This document shows, piece by piece, positions 20,635 through 27,497 of a DNA stretch of 29,594 nucleotides. Position 1 is the stretch's first letter; each line of letters starts with the position of its first letter. The DNA is taken from IMG/VR virus record IMGVR_UViG_3300044225_000165, positions 1 through 29,594 of that record; one strand, written 5' to 3'. Source of the stretch: a virus. The notes below the pieces were generated by a model. That model was not told where the DNA came from, made no database searches, and saw nothing but the letters and a program-made list of their open reading frames with translations. A program made the translations under genes and the position numbers.

Positions 20635-20663
20635 ATTTTACTTTGTATTTGCTATCATTGCAA
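20635..20663 (-). promoter_or_regulatory. Candidate promoter for zinc-ribbon/terS unit with variant operator
   Basis: The minus strand reads TTGCAA (20658-20663), 17 nt, TAAAAT. GCTATCATTGC at 20651-20661 differs from the GCAATCATTGC palindrome by one base and overlaps the -35 box. The coding start is about 120 nt downstream, beyond the 10-bp hairpin. Confidence 0.6.
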
Positions 20664-20976
20664 ACCCAAACCCAAACCTCTTAACCCACTGATAACAAAC
20701 AACTTTATAAACTTTGGGGTAGCAACTTTGGGTTTTTATAACCTCCAAACCAAAACCAGAACAAATCAAGAACTGGTATAATTTAGGTGTTCCGTGAATT
20801 AGACAGTGTTTTTATTATGCGTAGCCTGTCTTTGCCCATGATTAACGCCCATGTCCAATCTAATAGGGTGGCTTTAATTTAGGGATCCACGGCCTTGTGT
20901 TTTCCATCGGGAGGACAGGACGAGGACAAACCTAATGCTCCCCGCCCATTTGAAAGGTATGCTACGCCCCTTGTAC

Positions 20977-20991
20977 GAACAATTTTACTGG
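20977..20991 (+). repeat. Dispersed repeat variant GAACAATTTTACTGG
   Basis: This is a one-base variant of the family, lying directly next to the stop codon of the 225-aa gene, in the same orientation as the other copies. Confidence 0.55.
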
Positions 20992-20992
20992 T

Positions 20993-21670
20993 TTAACTGA
21001 TCTCCTCATCAAATATGTTTTTTCTATTACCTACTTTGCCAACTTGCCAAGTTTTGCCAGTATCAACATTCATCATATCAAACCACTCATTATAATAGTG
21101 TGTTTTGCCTGACCTGCTATGGCCTTTATATTGGAGATGAAACTTCACCAAATATTTTCCATTTTTACCACCATCCTGATCCCAGAATGTCTCTTTGTCT
21201 CTATTTCCATAGTATGGTCTGCCAACTAACGCCTCAATAAACCTATAGCTTTTCAACTCTTCCATAGTAGCGTCATTAGGGTTTTCCCTGACATGTCTCA
21301 CCCGATCCCAATATTCTTTTCGTTTGCGTTCTATCGTTGCCTTGCGCTTTTCGGCTGCGGCTTTGTTTTTCCGCTTTCTCTCCTGTTCATATTCATACAA
21401 GGCTAATGCTTCTTTTGCTTCACCAACGCCAAAATCAACCATACACCTTGGGCATTCAGGAAAGAAAATATCGCTGTGCTTATGGACCTTAATCCATCCC
21501 TCTCTTGTGGACGGTGTTGTAATGCCATTAGGCACAGCGTTATATCCTGTTTTTTGATAGCGTCCATAAAACGTATGACCACAAAACTCACAGCCTAGAT
21601 GCCTTCGTTTCTCATACTCAGGCTTTAACATTTCATCCTTAACTTTTTGCAAAGCTTCAAAACCGCTCAT
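20993..21670 (-). CDS. Zinc-finger protein with basic coiled coil
   Basis: This is a 225-aa protein from ATG 21668-21670 (MSGFEALQK...), overlapping the upstream stop as TGATG. An N-terminal metal site is formed by LGCEFCGHTFYGRY and, after about 45 residues, FFPECPRCMVDFGVG, two CxxC pairs. A Lys/Arg/Glu-rich helix (EYEQERKRKNKAAAEKRKAT and onward) spans about residues 90-125. The C-terminal domain has conserved-looking KYLVKFHLQYKGHSRSGKTH and YNEWFDMMNVDTGKTW. It resembles a nucleic-acid-binding protein, but I cannot name the family. It follows the 457-aa gene and ends at a dispersed-repeat copy. Confidence 0.65.
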   Translation of the reverse strand: MSGFEALQKVKDEMLKPEYEKRRHLGCEFCGHTFYGRYQKTGYNAVPNGITTPSTREGWIKVHKHSDIFFPECPRCMVDFGVGEAKEALALYEYEQERKRKNKAAAEKRKATIERKRKEYWDRVRHVRENPNDATMEELKSYRFIEALVGRPYYGNRDKETFWDQDGGKNGKYLVKFHLQYKGHSRSGKTHYYNEWFDMMNVDTGKTWQVGKVGNRKNIFDEEIS

Positions 21671-23043
21671 CACTTGCCCTCCAACTTGTAGTCATGAACG
21701 ATGGTTCCCAACTCTGGGTTGCCTACCTTCATCTCACCAATCCATACACGCTTTTTAACACGCCCTGACTTGTCTCTGACAGTGCGCCAGTGTCCACGCC
21801 GCCAATGCTCCTTCTTCGGCGTTCCATGGCCTGTAAACATCTGCTCATAGACACGTTTACCACGAGGCTTTGGCAGCTGGATTGTAACCACCTTGTATTC
21901 GTTCTTCGGAACCTTACGACCAAACCTGACATGATCGACCTTGATAGGCGGCTCGACACGCTCATGAACGATAAGATCGTAGTTAAGCAGACCAAGCAAC
22001 GCGATAAGAAAACGACCATCACCAGCTTGTGATTGCAGTGATGTGGCTCTTATCTCCATCATCTCTTTAGCGGTCCAGCCTTCACTGAAAGTTTGTTGTG
22101 TCAAATTCCAGTGCATAGACGCCGCTTGTATTTGCACAAATGCCCTGTTTAAAAATTCATAGTTAGGATCGTCTTTGTGCTTGTCATGATACCAACCACC
22201 AAGAAGCATCGTATTAGTAACGTCTAAGTCACGAGTTATTGTTTCTCGAACTACATCTGGATCTTTACCTTGTACTGTAGGAAAATTTGCAGCAAGTTTT
22301 TCTGGATCTGAATAATTCTTAACATGATCTACTGCATCCTCTGTCCCAGAATTAAACAAATGAAATCCCATGGGATCACCATGTACTCCATCATGACCAA
22401 ATTTTGATGCGTCATAATATGGCATATACAAAGGTTGATCATTAACAGTCATGATATGATAGCCCATGCGATCTGCTGTATTGGTTTTCGTGCTGTCAAA
22501 ATCAACACCAGCTTTTGCCATCTCACGAGCAACAATGTCCTGCCGGAAATCCTCATCCCACTCAATCCACATATTACTGAACGCCGGAATGCCACGCCGC
22601 AACATATCAATCAAATACTTTGGACGAGACATAGACGCCATGAACGCATGCTCAACCAGACTATTGCTAACAACGAACTTCTGCGCTGTGGCAATATTAG
22701 CCTGTACATTGCGCCTCATGGCTTCTGCATACTTGCCACCCTTGTAACCAACAATACCCTTCTTAGGCTCTGCAAGCGCCGCTAACAGCGTATTAGACAA
22801 GACAGGTCCATTGTCGTTCAAGAACTCTGGAACCACCTTGCTGAACTCTGGATCAGCTTTTGCAAGACGTTGCGCCATATTTCCTTGTGGTGCCATCTTC
22901 TGACCAGCGGCATCAACAAGACTTTCAAGATCTGTACTGGCTTCAATACGACTTTCACCAACCATAACTTTATCATCCAATGGATCTCTTTTAACTCTTA
23001 CGTTATATGCTGGCTTAATCGATTTCTTCTGATCTTTATCCAT
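21670..23043 (-). CDS. 457-aa phage protein with C-terminal RRGHWR motif
   Basis: This 457-aa protein has a hydrophilic N-terminus and a helical central region (QANIATAQKFVVSNSLVEHA, RPKYLIDMLRRGIPAFSNMW). Acidic/aromatic segments follow (MPYYDASKFGHDGVHGDPMG; FLIALLGLLNYDLIVHERVE). The C-terminal module is HWRRGHWRTVRDKSGRVKKR, then VWIGEMKVGNPELGTIVHDY. I recall this RRGHWR...V.V......G....G...HDY module at the end of otherwise variable proteins in many phages and prophages; its function is unknown to me. It starts directly after the 65-aa gene and overlaps the 225-aa gene. It could be a host-interaction or DNA-metabolism protein, and nothing decides between them. Confidence 0.7.
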   Translation of the reverse strand: MDKDQKKSIKPAYNVRVKRDPLDDKVMVGESRIEASTDLESLVDAAGQKMAPQGNMAQRLAKADPEFSKVVPEFLNDNGPVLSNTLLAALAEPKKGIVGYKGGKYAEAMRRNVQANIATAQKFVVSNSLVEHAFMASMSRPKYLIDMLRRGIPAFSNMWIEWDEDFRQDIVAREMAKAGVDFDSTKTNTADRMGYHIMTVNDQPLYMPYYDASKFGHDGVHGDPMGFHLFNSGTEDAVDHVKNYSDPEKLAANFPTVQGKDPDVVRETITRDLDVTNTMLLGGWYHDKHKDDPNYEFLNRAFVQIQAASMHWNLTQQTFSEGWTAKEMMEIRATSLQSQAGDGRFLIALLGLLNYDLIVHERVEPPIKVDHVRFGRKVPKNEYKVVTIQLPKPRGKRVYEQMFTGHGTPKKEHWRRGHWRTVRDKSGRVKKRVWIGEMKVGNPELGTIVHDYKLEGK

Positions 23044-23241
23044 TTACAACTCCACTACAGTGCCAATCTTGTGGCCTGTATCTACGTTAAAATTGTGAGC
23101 CAGCATGTCCAAAAGCCTTGAAGCTTTGTATGACTGCTCTGCCCAATCCTTGCTGTTTAAGATGTCATGAACCTCTTCATACATGTAAGCAACGTCCACA
23201 CGGCTCATCTTCCGCAACTCATTGATCTGATCGTTATCCAT
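23044..23241 (-). CDS. Small helical hypothetical protein (65 aa)
   Basis: This 65-aa protein has a strong ribosome site (AGGAGGTATGAGAC before ATG) just after a leader hairpin. Amphipathic helices (INELRKMSRVDVAYMYEEVH, LLDMLAHNFNVDTGHK) predict a small alpha-helical protein. The stop is adjacent to the start of the 457-aa gene, so the two are co-translated. No recognised family. Confidence 0.7.
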   Translation of the reverse strand: MDNDQINELRKMSRVDVAYMYEEVHDILNSKDWAEQSYKASRLLDMLAHNFNVDTGHKIGTVVEL

Positions 23242-23259
23242 GTCTCATACCTCCTGTTG

Positions 23260-23281
23260 GGTGGGGCCGTTAAGCCCCACC
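23260..23281 (-). promoter_or_regulatory. Intercistronic 8-bp GC hairpin
   Basis: GGTGGGGC, a 6-nt loop and GCCCCACC form a perfect stem between the 104-aa and 65-aa genes. No U-tract follows in either direction, and the ribosome site AGGAGG begins 6 nt after it. It resembles the hairpins at 16031-16054 and 26556-26575. Confidence 0.55.
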
Positions 23282-23286
23282 TATTT

Positions 23287-23601
23287 CTAATATCCGCGCC
23301 TATTGTGTTTCTTCACATATAGCTTTGGAGTATTAACTACACCCTCTGCATCAATGCTTTCTAGGTGCTTGCAGATGGCTTCATATGTCCTAGCAGCAGA
23401 CCTGCAAAGACCAAAATAATTACTGTCAAACCAAGAATGATGCTTGTAGTGATTGGAGTCACTTAGCAACTCACGCAAAGCTTCATTGTCTGTGCCGTCA
23501 ATGAAATAGTGAGTCTTAGTCTGGCGAATGATTGTCGGTGCAATCAAGTCGCGCTCACAATGGTCATCGTAAAAAACTTTGCCAATCTTAATAGTGTTCA
23601 T
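23287..23601 (-). CDS. Hypothetical protein (104 aa) with its own promoter
   Basis: This is a 104-aa protein from ATG 23599-23601, which has GAGGTAAAAACA upstream; the longer frame would run into the promoter. The N-terminus IKIGKVFYDDHCERDLIAPT, IIRQTKTHYFIDGTDNEALR and a core HSWFDSNYFGLCRSAARTYE suggest a small alpha/beta protein. Two Cys and several His residues could bind metal. No recognised family. The upstream promoter (23636-23664) directly follows the terminator of the preceding gene, so it begins a new transcription unit that continues into the 65-aa and 457-aa genes. Confidence 0.7.
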   Translation of the reverse strand: MNTIKIGKVFYDDHCERDLIAPTIIRQTKTHYFIDGTDNEALRELLSDSNHYKHHSWFDSNYFGLCRSAARTYEAICKHLESIDAEGVVNTPKLYVKKHNRRGY

Positions 23602-23635
23602 TGTTTTTACCTCTCTTTTGATAGTGATATATAGT

Positions 23636-23664
23636 TTATATATGTAGTGTTTGCATAACGTCAA
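23636..23664 (-). promoter_or_regulatory. Sigma70-type promoter for the 104-aa gene
   Basis: The minus strand reads TTGACG (23659-23664), 17 nt, ATATAA, with TATATA immediately downstream. It lacks the GCAATGATTGC palindrome. It begins directly after the T-run of the upstream terminator. Confidence 0.72.
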
Positions 23665-23667
23665 GCA

Positions 23668-23711
23668 AAAAAAAACACATGCCCGCTAATTAAGTCGAAT
23701 TAACGGGCATG
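23668..23711 (-). terminator. Rho-independent terminator after the 76-aa gene
   Basis: In the minus direction CATGCCCG pairs with CGGGCATG, with an inner TAATT/AATTA pairing around a 6-nt loop. TGTGTTTTTTTTTGC follows. It lies within 10 nt of the stop of the 76-aa gene. Confidence 0.85.
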
Positions 23712-23717
23712 ATATAT

Positions 23718-23948
23718 TTACATATCTATTGCAGACTTGCTTGGGATCCACGTTATGCTAGGACGATATGGCTTTGTATCGTCATCTTCTACATCATCAG
23801 CAAAAGCATCAGGCGGTAACATATCACTAGCTCTTTGACAGGCTAATTTGTTCGCCGCTTTCTCTCTGTTATGAATTTCATCCATGCCATGGACAGATGA
23901 AGCACCAGCGTTCTTACCTTCATACATGTGGCGATAATGTCTTGCCAT
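23718..23948 (-). CDS. Hypothetical hydrophilic protein (76 aa)
   Basis: This is a 76-aa protein from ATG 23946-23948 (MARHYRHMYEGKNAG...), the second of two in-frame ATGs, chosen for GGGAGG 6 nt upstream. It contains HGMDEIHNREKAANKLACQR, an acidic patch DAFADDVEDDDTKPYR and a C-terminus ITWIPSKSAIDM. There are no membrane segments and no motif I recognise. The start lies 29 nt inside the preceding 62-aa gene, and a strong terminator follows, so it ends the transcription unit from the replication genes. Confidence 0.65.
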   Translation of the reverse strand: MARHYRHMYEGKNAGASSVHGMDEIHNREKAANKLACQRASDMLPPDAFADDVEDDDTKPYRPSITWIPSKSAIDM

Positions 23949-24108
23949 TGTCATCCTCCCTGTATGTTTCCAACACTGCTTTGAGCAGCAGCTCAGATAA
24001 CCAGAGCATTTGTTCTGGTTTCATTGGCTTACGATATTGGACTCCATCAATCGTAATCAAGACATGATCCGGGTACGGGTGAATCAGAATCTGCTGCGGG
24101 TGTTCCAT
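23920..24108 (-). CDS. Small hypothetical protein (62 aa)
   Basis: This 62-aa protein has two short beta strands (QILIHPYPDHVLITIDGVQY) followed by a helix (QMLWLSELLLKAVLETYRED). A compact beta-beta-alpha layout is likely. There is no recognisable ribosome site; the upstream bases are a copy of the dispersed repeat, and the previous stop is 17 nt away, so translation may be coupled. It overlaps the 76-aa gene by 29 nt. The function is unknown. Confidence 0.6.
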   Translation of the reverse strand: MEHPQQILIHPYPDHVLITIDGVQYRKPMKPEQMLWLSELLLKAVLETYREDDNGKTLSPHV

Positions 24109-24113
24109 AACAA

Positions 24114-24134
24114 GAACAATTCTACTTATTCAGC
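24114..24134 (+). repeat. Dispersed repeat variant spanning the stop of the TSCPD-like gene
   Basis: GAACAATTCTACTTATTCAGC differs at one base from 19642-19662. The stop codon of the 71-aa gene (24126-24128) lies within it. Confidence 0.55.
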
Positions 24135-24341
24135 AGCCAAAGGTTTGTTTTGCATCAACTTCGATGCCTTGACTCCGAGATTATACAAAGCTTCTTGCAT
24201 AGGATTGTCAGATGCCTTACCCCGACCCGACATAAATACCTCACATGCCTCTCCCGTTTTCGGGTGGTAACTAACTGTAACAGACAAACCCATCCCGACA
24301 TCTTCGGTTACACATGGTCTACGATCTGGTAATTTTGACAT
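24126..24341 (-). CDS. TSCPD-like small phage protein
   Basis: This 71-aa protein has an excellent ribosome site (AAGGAGGATTGC before ATG). KLPDRRPCVTEDV leads to LSVTVSYHPKTGEACEVFMS, then GRGKASDNPMQEALYNLGVK. This pattern (RLPxRR...; V.....GxxxEVFxSG.K.GS......A.......LA) resembles the short TSCPD-type proteins widespread in phages and prophages, related to the C-terminal domain of class II ribonucleotide reductases. The usual family member is somewhat longer, so this is a short form. Its biochemical role is not known. It follows the primase-helicase by about 10 nt. Confidence 0.6.
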   Translation of the reverse strand: MSKLPDRRPCVTEDVGMGLSVTVSYHPKTGEACEVFMSGRGKASDNPMQEALYNLGVKASKLMQNKPLAAE

Positions 24342-24351
24342 GCAATCCTCC

Positions 24352-26520
24352 TTATATATTATCTCTTGCTGTTACAGGCTCATACTCTCCCCGACTCATT
24401 GGACCGTTCACGGAACCTAACCATATTTTACCACCAGCGGCTGTAAGTTGGAACTTATCAATGCGCCCTGCTTGCTGTAAATTACGAACATATCCTTCCA
24501 ATGTTTGCTTCCCGATGCCCTGTAATATCTCAGGAGCATCAGCGTCCTCAGATCTCTTATGCACACCGTTGTTGCCACTCATGTGAGTAAGAGCGATGCC
24601 ATCTCTCTCACACTGAATAATCCAATCAGCCATGGCATCCAGACGCATATCAAGAGCAGAGCCAGTACCAAGCGCCTTGATCTCATCTGTGCGATCATTA
24701 AGTAAGCCCGTCATGCTATCCCGAACAAAGTGTCTTACTTCCCTAGACGCAGGACCATTTGACTTGACCACCGCACCATCGAAACAGCTATTGCGCTGAT
24801 ACGACAAACCAAGACGTTCACATGTTTTCTTGCCACGGGTTGTATCTACCTGCCACATGGCAAATGATGATCTCACACCATCAACCAGAGCGGTTGTACC
24901 CCGAATCAAGTTACGAGCTTGCTCCGGTGTCTTGACCACTGCATCATCCTTGATCTTCGTCATGTGGTGACAAACCAGTACAGATGCACCTGTTTCTGTG
25001 GCGATCCTAGCCAGCAGACCTGTCAGAGCAGCACCAGCAGCAGGGTCAGCATTTACGTCAGCATGTACAAAAGATGCGAGTGGATCAAAGACAATCAACT
25101 TCAAATTGTTCATCTGTATGATTTGTTCGTATATCTTCTCAAACTCTTCAGTGGTCCCGAACTCGCCCCCGACCTCATTCAAGATAGCAAACACACCACC
25201 CACATTGGGTAATGACACGATCTTTAAATCATGAGTGTAATTCTTGCGCTCTTCAAAAGGATCAAGTCTTTCAACCCTTCTGTGCATTTCAGCCTCATCA
25301 TCTTCCGCAGTGAAGATCACCACGTTACCGAACTCTTTAACCAGCCCACCAAAAGCAGTGGTCATAGGCTTGCCCGATGCGATCTTCATGCCCATGTCTA
25401 ATGTCATCATGCCTTTACCAGCGTCACCAGCAGCAGCAAACAAGATAGGCACACCCAACGGGAATGTTGCATCAATCAAGAACTTTTGTTCTGGTGCATG
25501 CCCTTCAAATCGGCTAACAAGAAACGAGTTGTCCAGCAGATTGATATTTGTCTTGGTGATCTTTGCTTTGGCATTAACGAACTCTTCTATGTTAAAGCCT
25601 TCATTAAGAGCATCATGAGCATCCCAACCCTCTGGTTTTCCCATGGGTGGCGTCAGCATTGTGACCGACTTTGCACCAGCGGCTAGAGCCAAATCCTGAA
25701 TGAGATCCGCCAAACGTTTACCGCCTGTGTCATTGTCAGGCCATAGGATTAGCTCTTTGCCCTGCAACGGAGAGAAATCAAACTGTGGCGCTGTTTTCTT
25801 TGTAAGCGCTCCTGCACCACCAATTGTACAGGTTGCTGTGTACCCTGCATGGTTCAAAGCATCTGCACATTTCTCGCCCTCTACCCATACAACACGATCA
25901 GATGCCATAATATTTGGTATGTTATACAATGGTCTAATGTCAGGAAACTTGGAGTAAGATGCTCCTTCGATGAATGGCCTGAACTCTTTTTTAGGCTTGC
26001 CCTTGGTATTGAGCATGGGATTGCCAGCTATATCTTTGACGTTGTAACGCCGGACAGAAACGAGTAACTCACCATCAGCATTGGTGTACAAATATTCTGC
26101 ATCATACGGAGAGTTAATATTATATTGAGGACGTATTGGATTCTCGACTGGTGCATTATCCCGAACAATTTGCGGCTCTACGTTATCAAGATAGTCAGAG
26201 AACATGTTCTTGATCTCTGCCATCTTCATGCCACGAGCCTCCATCAAGATCTTGACAATGCCCCCGATGCCAACGCCACCGTTAAAATCTTGCCCCTGCA
26301 TGAAGTGCGAGGATTGTGGATCAATGTCTATCTTTAATGATTGCCCCGGATCACCAAGCAATGATCCGATGTAAAATGTTTTTCCATGTATGCGCCCAGC
26401 AGGAAACGTGTCCTGTAAGATCCGAATTTGTTCAGACCTTGGAACCTTGCGCGAAATATCTTCAACTAAATCATGTGCCGATCTACCAGATGTAGTATTG
26501 CCAAACCTCACCACACTCAT
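24352..26520 (-). CDS. Toprim primase-helicase (RepA/AAA_25-like ATPase)
   Basis: This is a 722-aa protein from ATG 26518-26520 (MSVVRFGN...), where GAGGT lies upstream; TTG 26538 or ATG 26535 are alternatives. The N-terminal part is a divergent primase region without a Cys zinc finger (FYIGSLLGDPGQSLKIDIDP). The Toprim domain has VVWVEGEKCADAL (Glu 214) and LILWPDNDTGGKRL (DND at 262-264). The ATPase domain has a degenerate Walker A FAAAGDAGKGMM (about 362-371) and Walker B LIVFDPLASF (FD 478-479). VLVCHHMTK follows, as in RepA-like AAA_25 helicases. A C-terminal winged-helix-like region ends the protein. It should prime and unwind DNA at the fork. Walker A lacks the usual GK(S/T). Confidence 0.88.
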   Translation of the reverse strand: MSVVRFGNTTSGRSAHDLVEDISRKVPRSEQIRILQDTFPAGRIHGKTFYIGSLLGDPGQSLKIDIDPQSSHFMQGQDFNGGVGIGGIVKILMEARGMKMAEIKNMFSDYLDNVEPQIVRDNAPVENPIRPQYNINSPYDAEYLYTNADGELLVSVRRYNVKDIAGNPMLNTKGKPKKEFRPFIEGASYSKFPDIRPLYNIPNIMASDRVVWVEGEKCADALNHAGYTATCTIGGAGALTKKTAPQFDFSPLQGKELILWPDNDTGGKRLADLIQDLALAAGAKSVTMLTPPMGKPEGWDAHDALNEGFNIEEFVNAKAKITKTNINLLDNSFLVSRFEGHAPEQKFLIDATFPLGVPILFAAAGDAGKGMMTLDMGMKIASGKPMTTAFGGLVKEFGNVVIFTAEDDEAEMHRRVERLDPFEERKNYTHDLKIVSLPNVGGVFAILNEVGGEFGTTEEFEKIYEQIIQMNNLKLIVFDPLASFVHADVNADPAAGAALTGLLARIATETGASVLVCHHMTKIKDDAVVKTPEQARNLIRGTTALVDGVRSSFAMWQVDTTRGKKTCERLGLSYQRNSCFDGAVVKSNGPASREVRHFVRDSMTGLLNDRTDEIKALGTGSALDMRLDAMADWIIQCERDGIALTHMSGNNGVHKRSEDADAPEILQGIGKQTLEGYVRNLQQAGRIDKFQLTAAGGKIWLGSVNGPMSRGEYEPVTARDNI

Positions 26521-26542
26521 TATATTGTACCTCATCAAGCAT
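26483..26542 (-). CDS. Possible 19-codon leader ORF overlapping the primase start
   Basis: The conserved module TAGGTAAAAACAATG places an ATG at 26540-26542 that opens a 19-aa frame (MLDEVQYNECGEVWQYYIW) and stops 38 nt inside the primase gene, in another frame. At three other genes the same module (GTAAAA(A)ACAATG) starts the main frame. It may be a leader that couples translation, or chance. Evidence is the module alone. Confidence 0.3.
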   Translation of the reverse strand: MLDEVQYNECGEVWQYYIW

Positions 26543-26555
26543 TGTTTTTACCTAC

Positions 26556-26575
26556 GGGGTGGTTCACGCCACCCC
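26556..26575 (-). promoter_or_regulatory. Hairpin at the nuclease/primase-helicase junction
   Basis: GGGGTGG, a 6-nt loop and CCACCCC form a perfect 7-bp stem that contains the stop codon of the nuclease gene. No U-tract follows. The GTAAAAACAATG module begins almost directly after it. Confidence 0.5.
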
Positions 26576-27358
26576 TTCTTTTTCCCAGCAAGTGTTGCGG
26601 AACTCACACCACTTACACGCAAAGTAGTCATCGTTTTGCGCCACACGAGGCAGCATCTCTTGTGCCTGTGTTGCCTTTAATATGTTTACAGCCTTGTCAC
26701 TTGTCGCTTGAGCCAACTCAGCGTTAAACGGAACCATCTCAATATAGATCTCGCTAGTGTTCTTATTGAGAACCGTAAACACACATGGGTTCTCTGTCAG
26801 ATCCATGTAGGCCTGATAGAGAGCCACCTGTGCTGCATAAACCGGATTAGCTTCTGCCACGCCTTTACGAACAAATTCGTTAAACTTTTTTTCGGAGGCA
26901 GACTTACATTCCCACAACATGGGATATGAGAGGTGTAATGGACCGCTACATATTACACCGTCAATATGTCCACGGACTTCGCCGTTAGCAGTCTCAAAGC
27001 CAAATTGTTCGCCCTTCTTTTCCGTGCGTAGGTCAAACCCGGCGTCACGAAAGTACATGATCATCATATCTTCGATTGTGTGACCAAGAGCAAATGTTCG
27101 TAATGTCTTCGCAGGAAACCCTTTGCCCTCATCAATGGGCTGATTCATATACCTATACTGGAGTTTTCTTGTGCATGAGTCGCCAAGAGATGAAGCGCCA
27201 AGATACTTGCGCTTTGGCTGTTTATCTTCTTTTTCAACAATAGCCCGATCAAGTTCCCTGACTATGTTATCAGCATCAGAAGGGGGCTTCTGCTGCGGCT
27301 TTTGTTGGTGGATTGTACCTGTTAAAAAGTTCTGTAAGGTATTCTTCTGCGTAGACAT
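26564..27358 (-). CDS. PD-(D/E)XK nuclease, Cas4/RecB-like with Fe-S cysteines
   Basis: This is a 264-aa protein. Cys62 lies in GDSCTRKLQYRYM and three further cysteines in CKWCEFRNTCW (248, 251, 257), the arrangement that holds a 4Fe-4S cluster in Cas4/AddB-type nucleases. Catalytic motifs are ALGHTIED (about 91-97), GEVRGHIDGV (Asp133), LWECKSAS (Glu150-x-Lys152) and AAQVALYQAYM (Gln177), the full PD-(D/E)XK series with the RecB-type QxxxY motif. Phage enzymes of this type act as 5' exonucleases in recombination or degrade host DNA. There is no CRISPR array or cas1 nearby, so a recombination role is favoured. The start overlaps the 73-aa gene by 83 nt, and no better internal start exists. 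Confidence 0.88.
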   Translation of the reverse strand: MSTQKNTLQNFLTGTIHQQKPQQKPPSDADNIVRELDRAIVEKEDKQPKRKYLGASSLGDSCTRKLQYRYMNQPIDEGKGFPAKTLRTFALGHTIEDMMIMYFRDAGFDLRTEKKGEQFGFETANGEVRGHIDGVICSGPLHLSYPMLWECKSASEKKFNEFVRKGVAEANPVYAAQVALYQAYMDLTENPCVFTVLNKNTSEIYIEMVPFNAELAQATSDKAVNILKATQAQEMLPRVAQNDDYFACKWCEFRNTCWEKEGVA

Positions 27359-27497
27359 CTTCTAGCCCTTCTATTTCCTTTATAATCACCATCATGGCTA
27401 TTACTTCGTGTTCCTCTAATTCAACAAGTCGTCTGTCCCATCCGATTCTGCCGAACAATTCTCCTACTTGTTTTAATGCACTGTCCTGCTTGCCCAT
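27276..27497 (-). CDS. Small helical hypothetical protein (73 aa)
   Basis: This 73-aa acidic helical protein (SALKQVGELFGRIGWDRRLV, ELEEHEVIAMMVIIKEIEGL) has no recognised domain. The start overlaps the end of the 89-aa gene by 25 nt, and its end overlaps the nuclease start by 83 nt, an unusually long overlap that lowers confidence. The good amphipathic pattern and the ribosome site (AGGGGCCGGAAGC) favour a real gene. Its bases at 27453-27470 partly resemble the dispersed repeat. Confidence 0.6.
   Translation of the reverse strand: MGKQDSALKQVGELFGRIGWDRRLVELEEHEVIAMMVIIKEIEGLEDVYAEEYLTELFNRYNPPTKAAAEAPF

Larger units (their letters stand above)
20507..20992. other. AT-rich non-coding region with palindrome and GGGTTT repeats
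   Basis: This 486-nt region is the largest gap in the window. It contains a perfect 10-bp hairpin (20545-20570), a candidate promoter (20635-20663) with a one-mismatch copy of the operator palindrome, and tandem CCCAAA units at about 20662-20680. Related GGGTTT/ACTTTGGG elements lie at 20590 and at 20714-20737, and a repeat copy lies at its right end (20977-20991). A second weak promoter, TTGTTC, 17-18 nt, TTATAAA, is visible on the minus strand at about 20738-20766. No tRNA or convincing ORF was seen. A regulatory leader or replication origin are both possible. Confidence 0.6.

Noticed and set aside
20507-20992. tRNA or tmRNA gene in the large gap
   Set aside because: No cloverleaf with conserved T-loop (GTTCRANNC) and acceptor pairing could be found by eye on either strand.
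26564-27358. Reading the Cas4-like nuclease as part of a CRISPR system
   Set aside because: No repeat-spacer array and no cas1 or cas2 genes are in the window; such nucleases are common phage recombination proteins.
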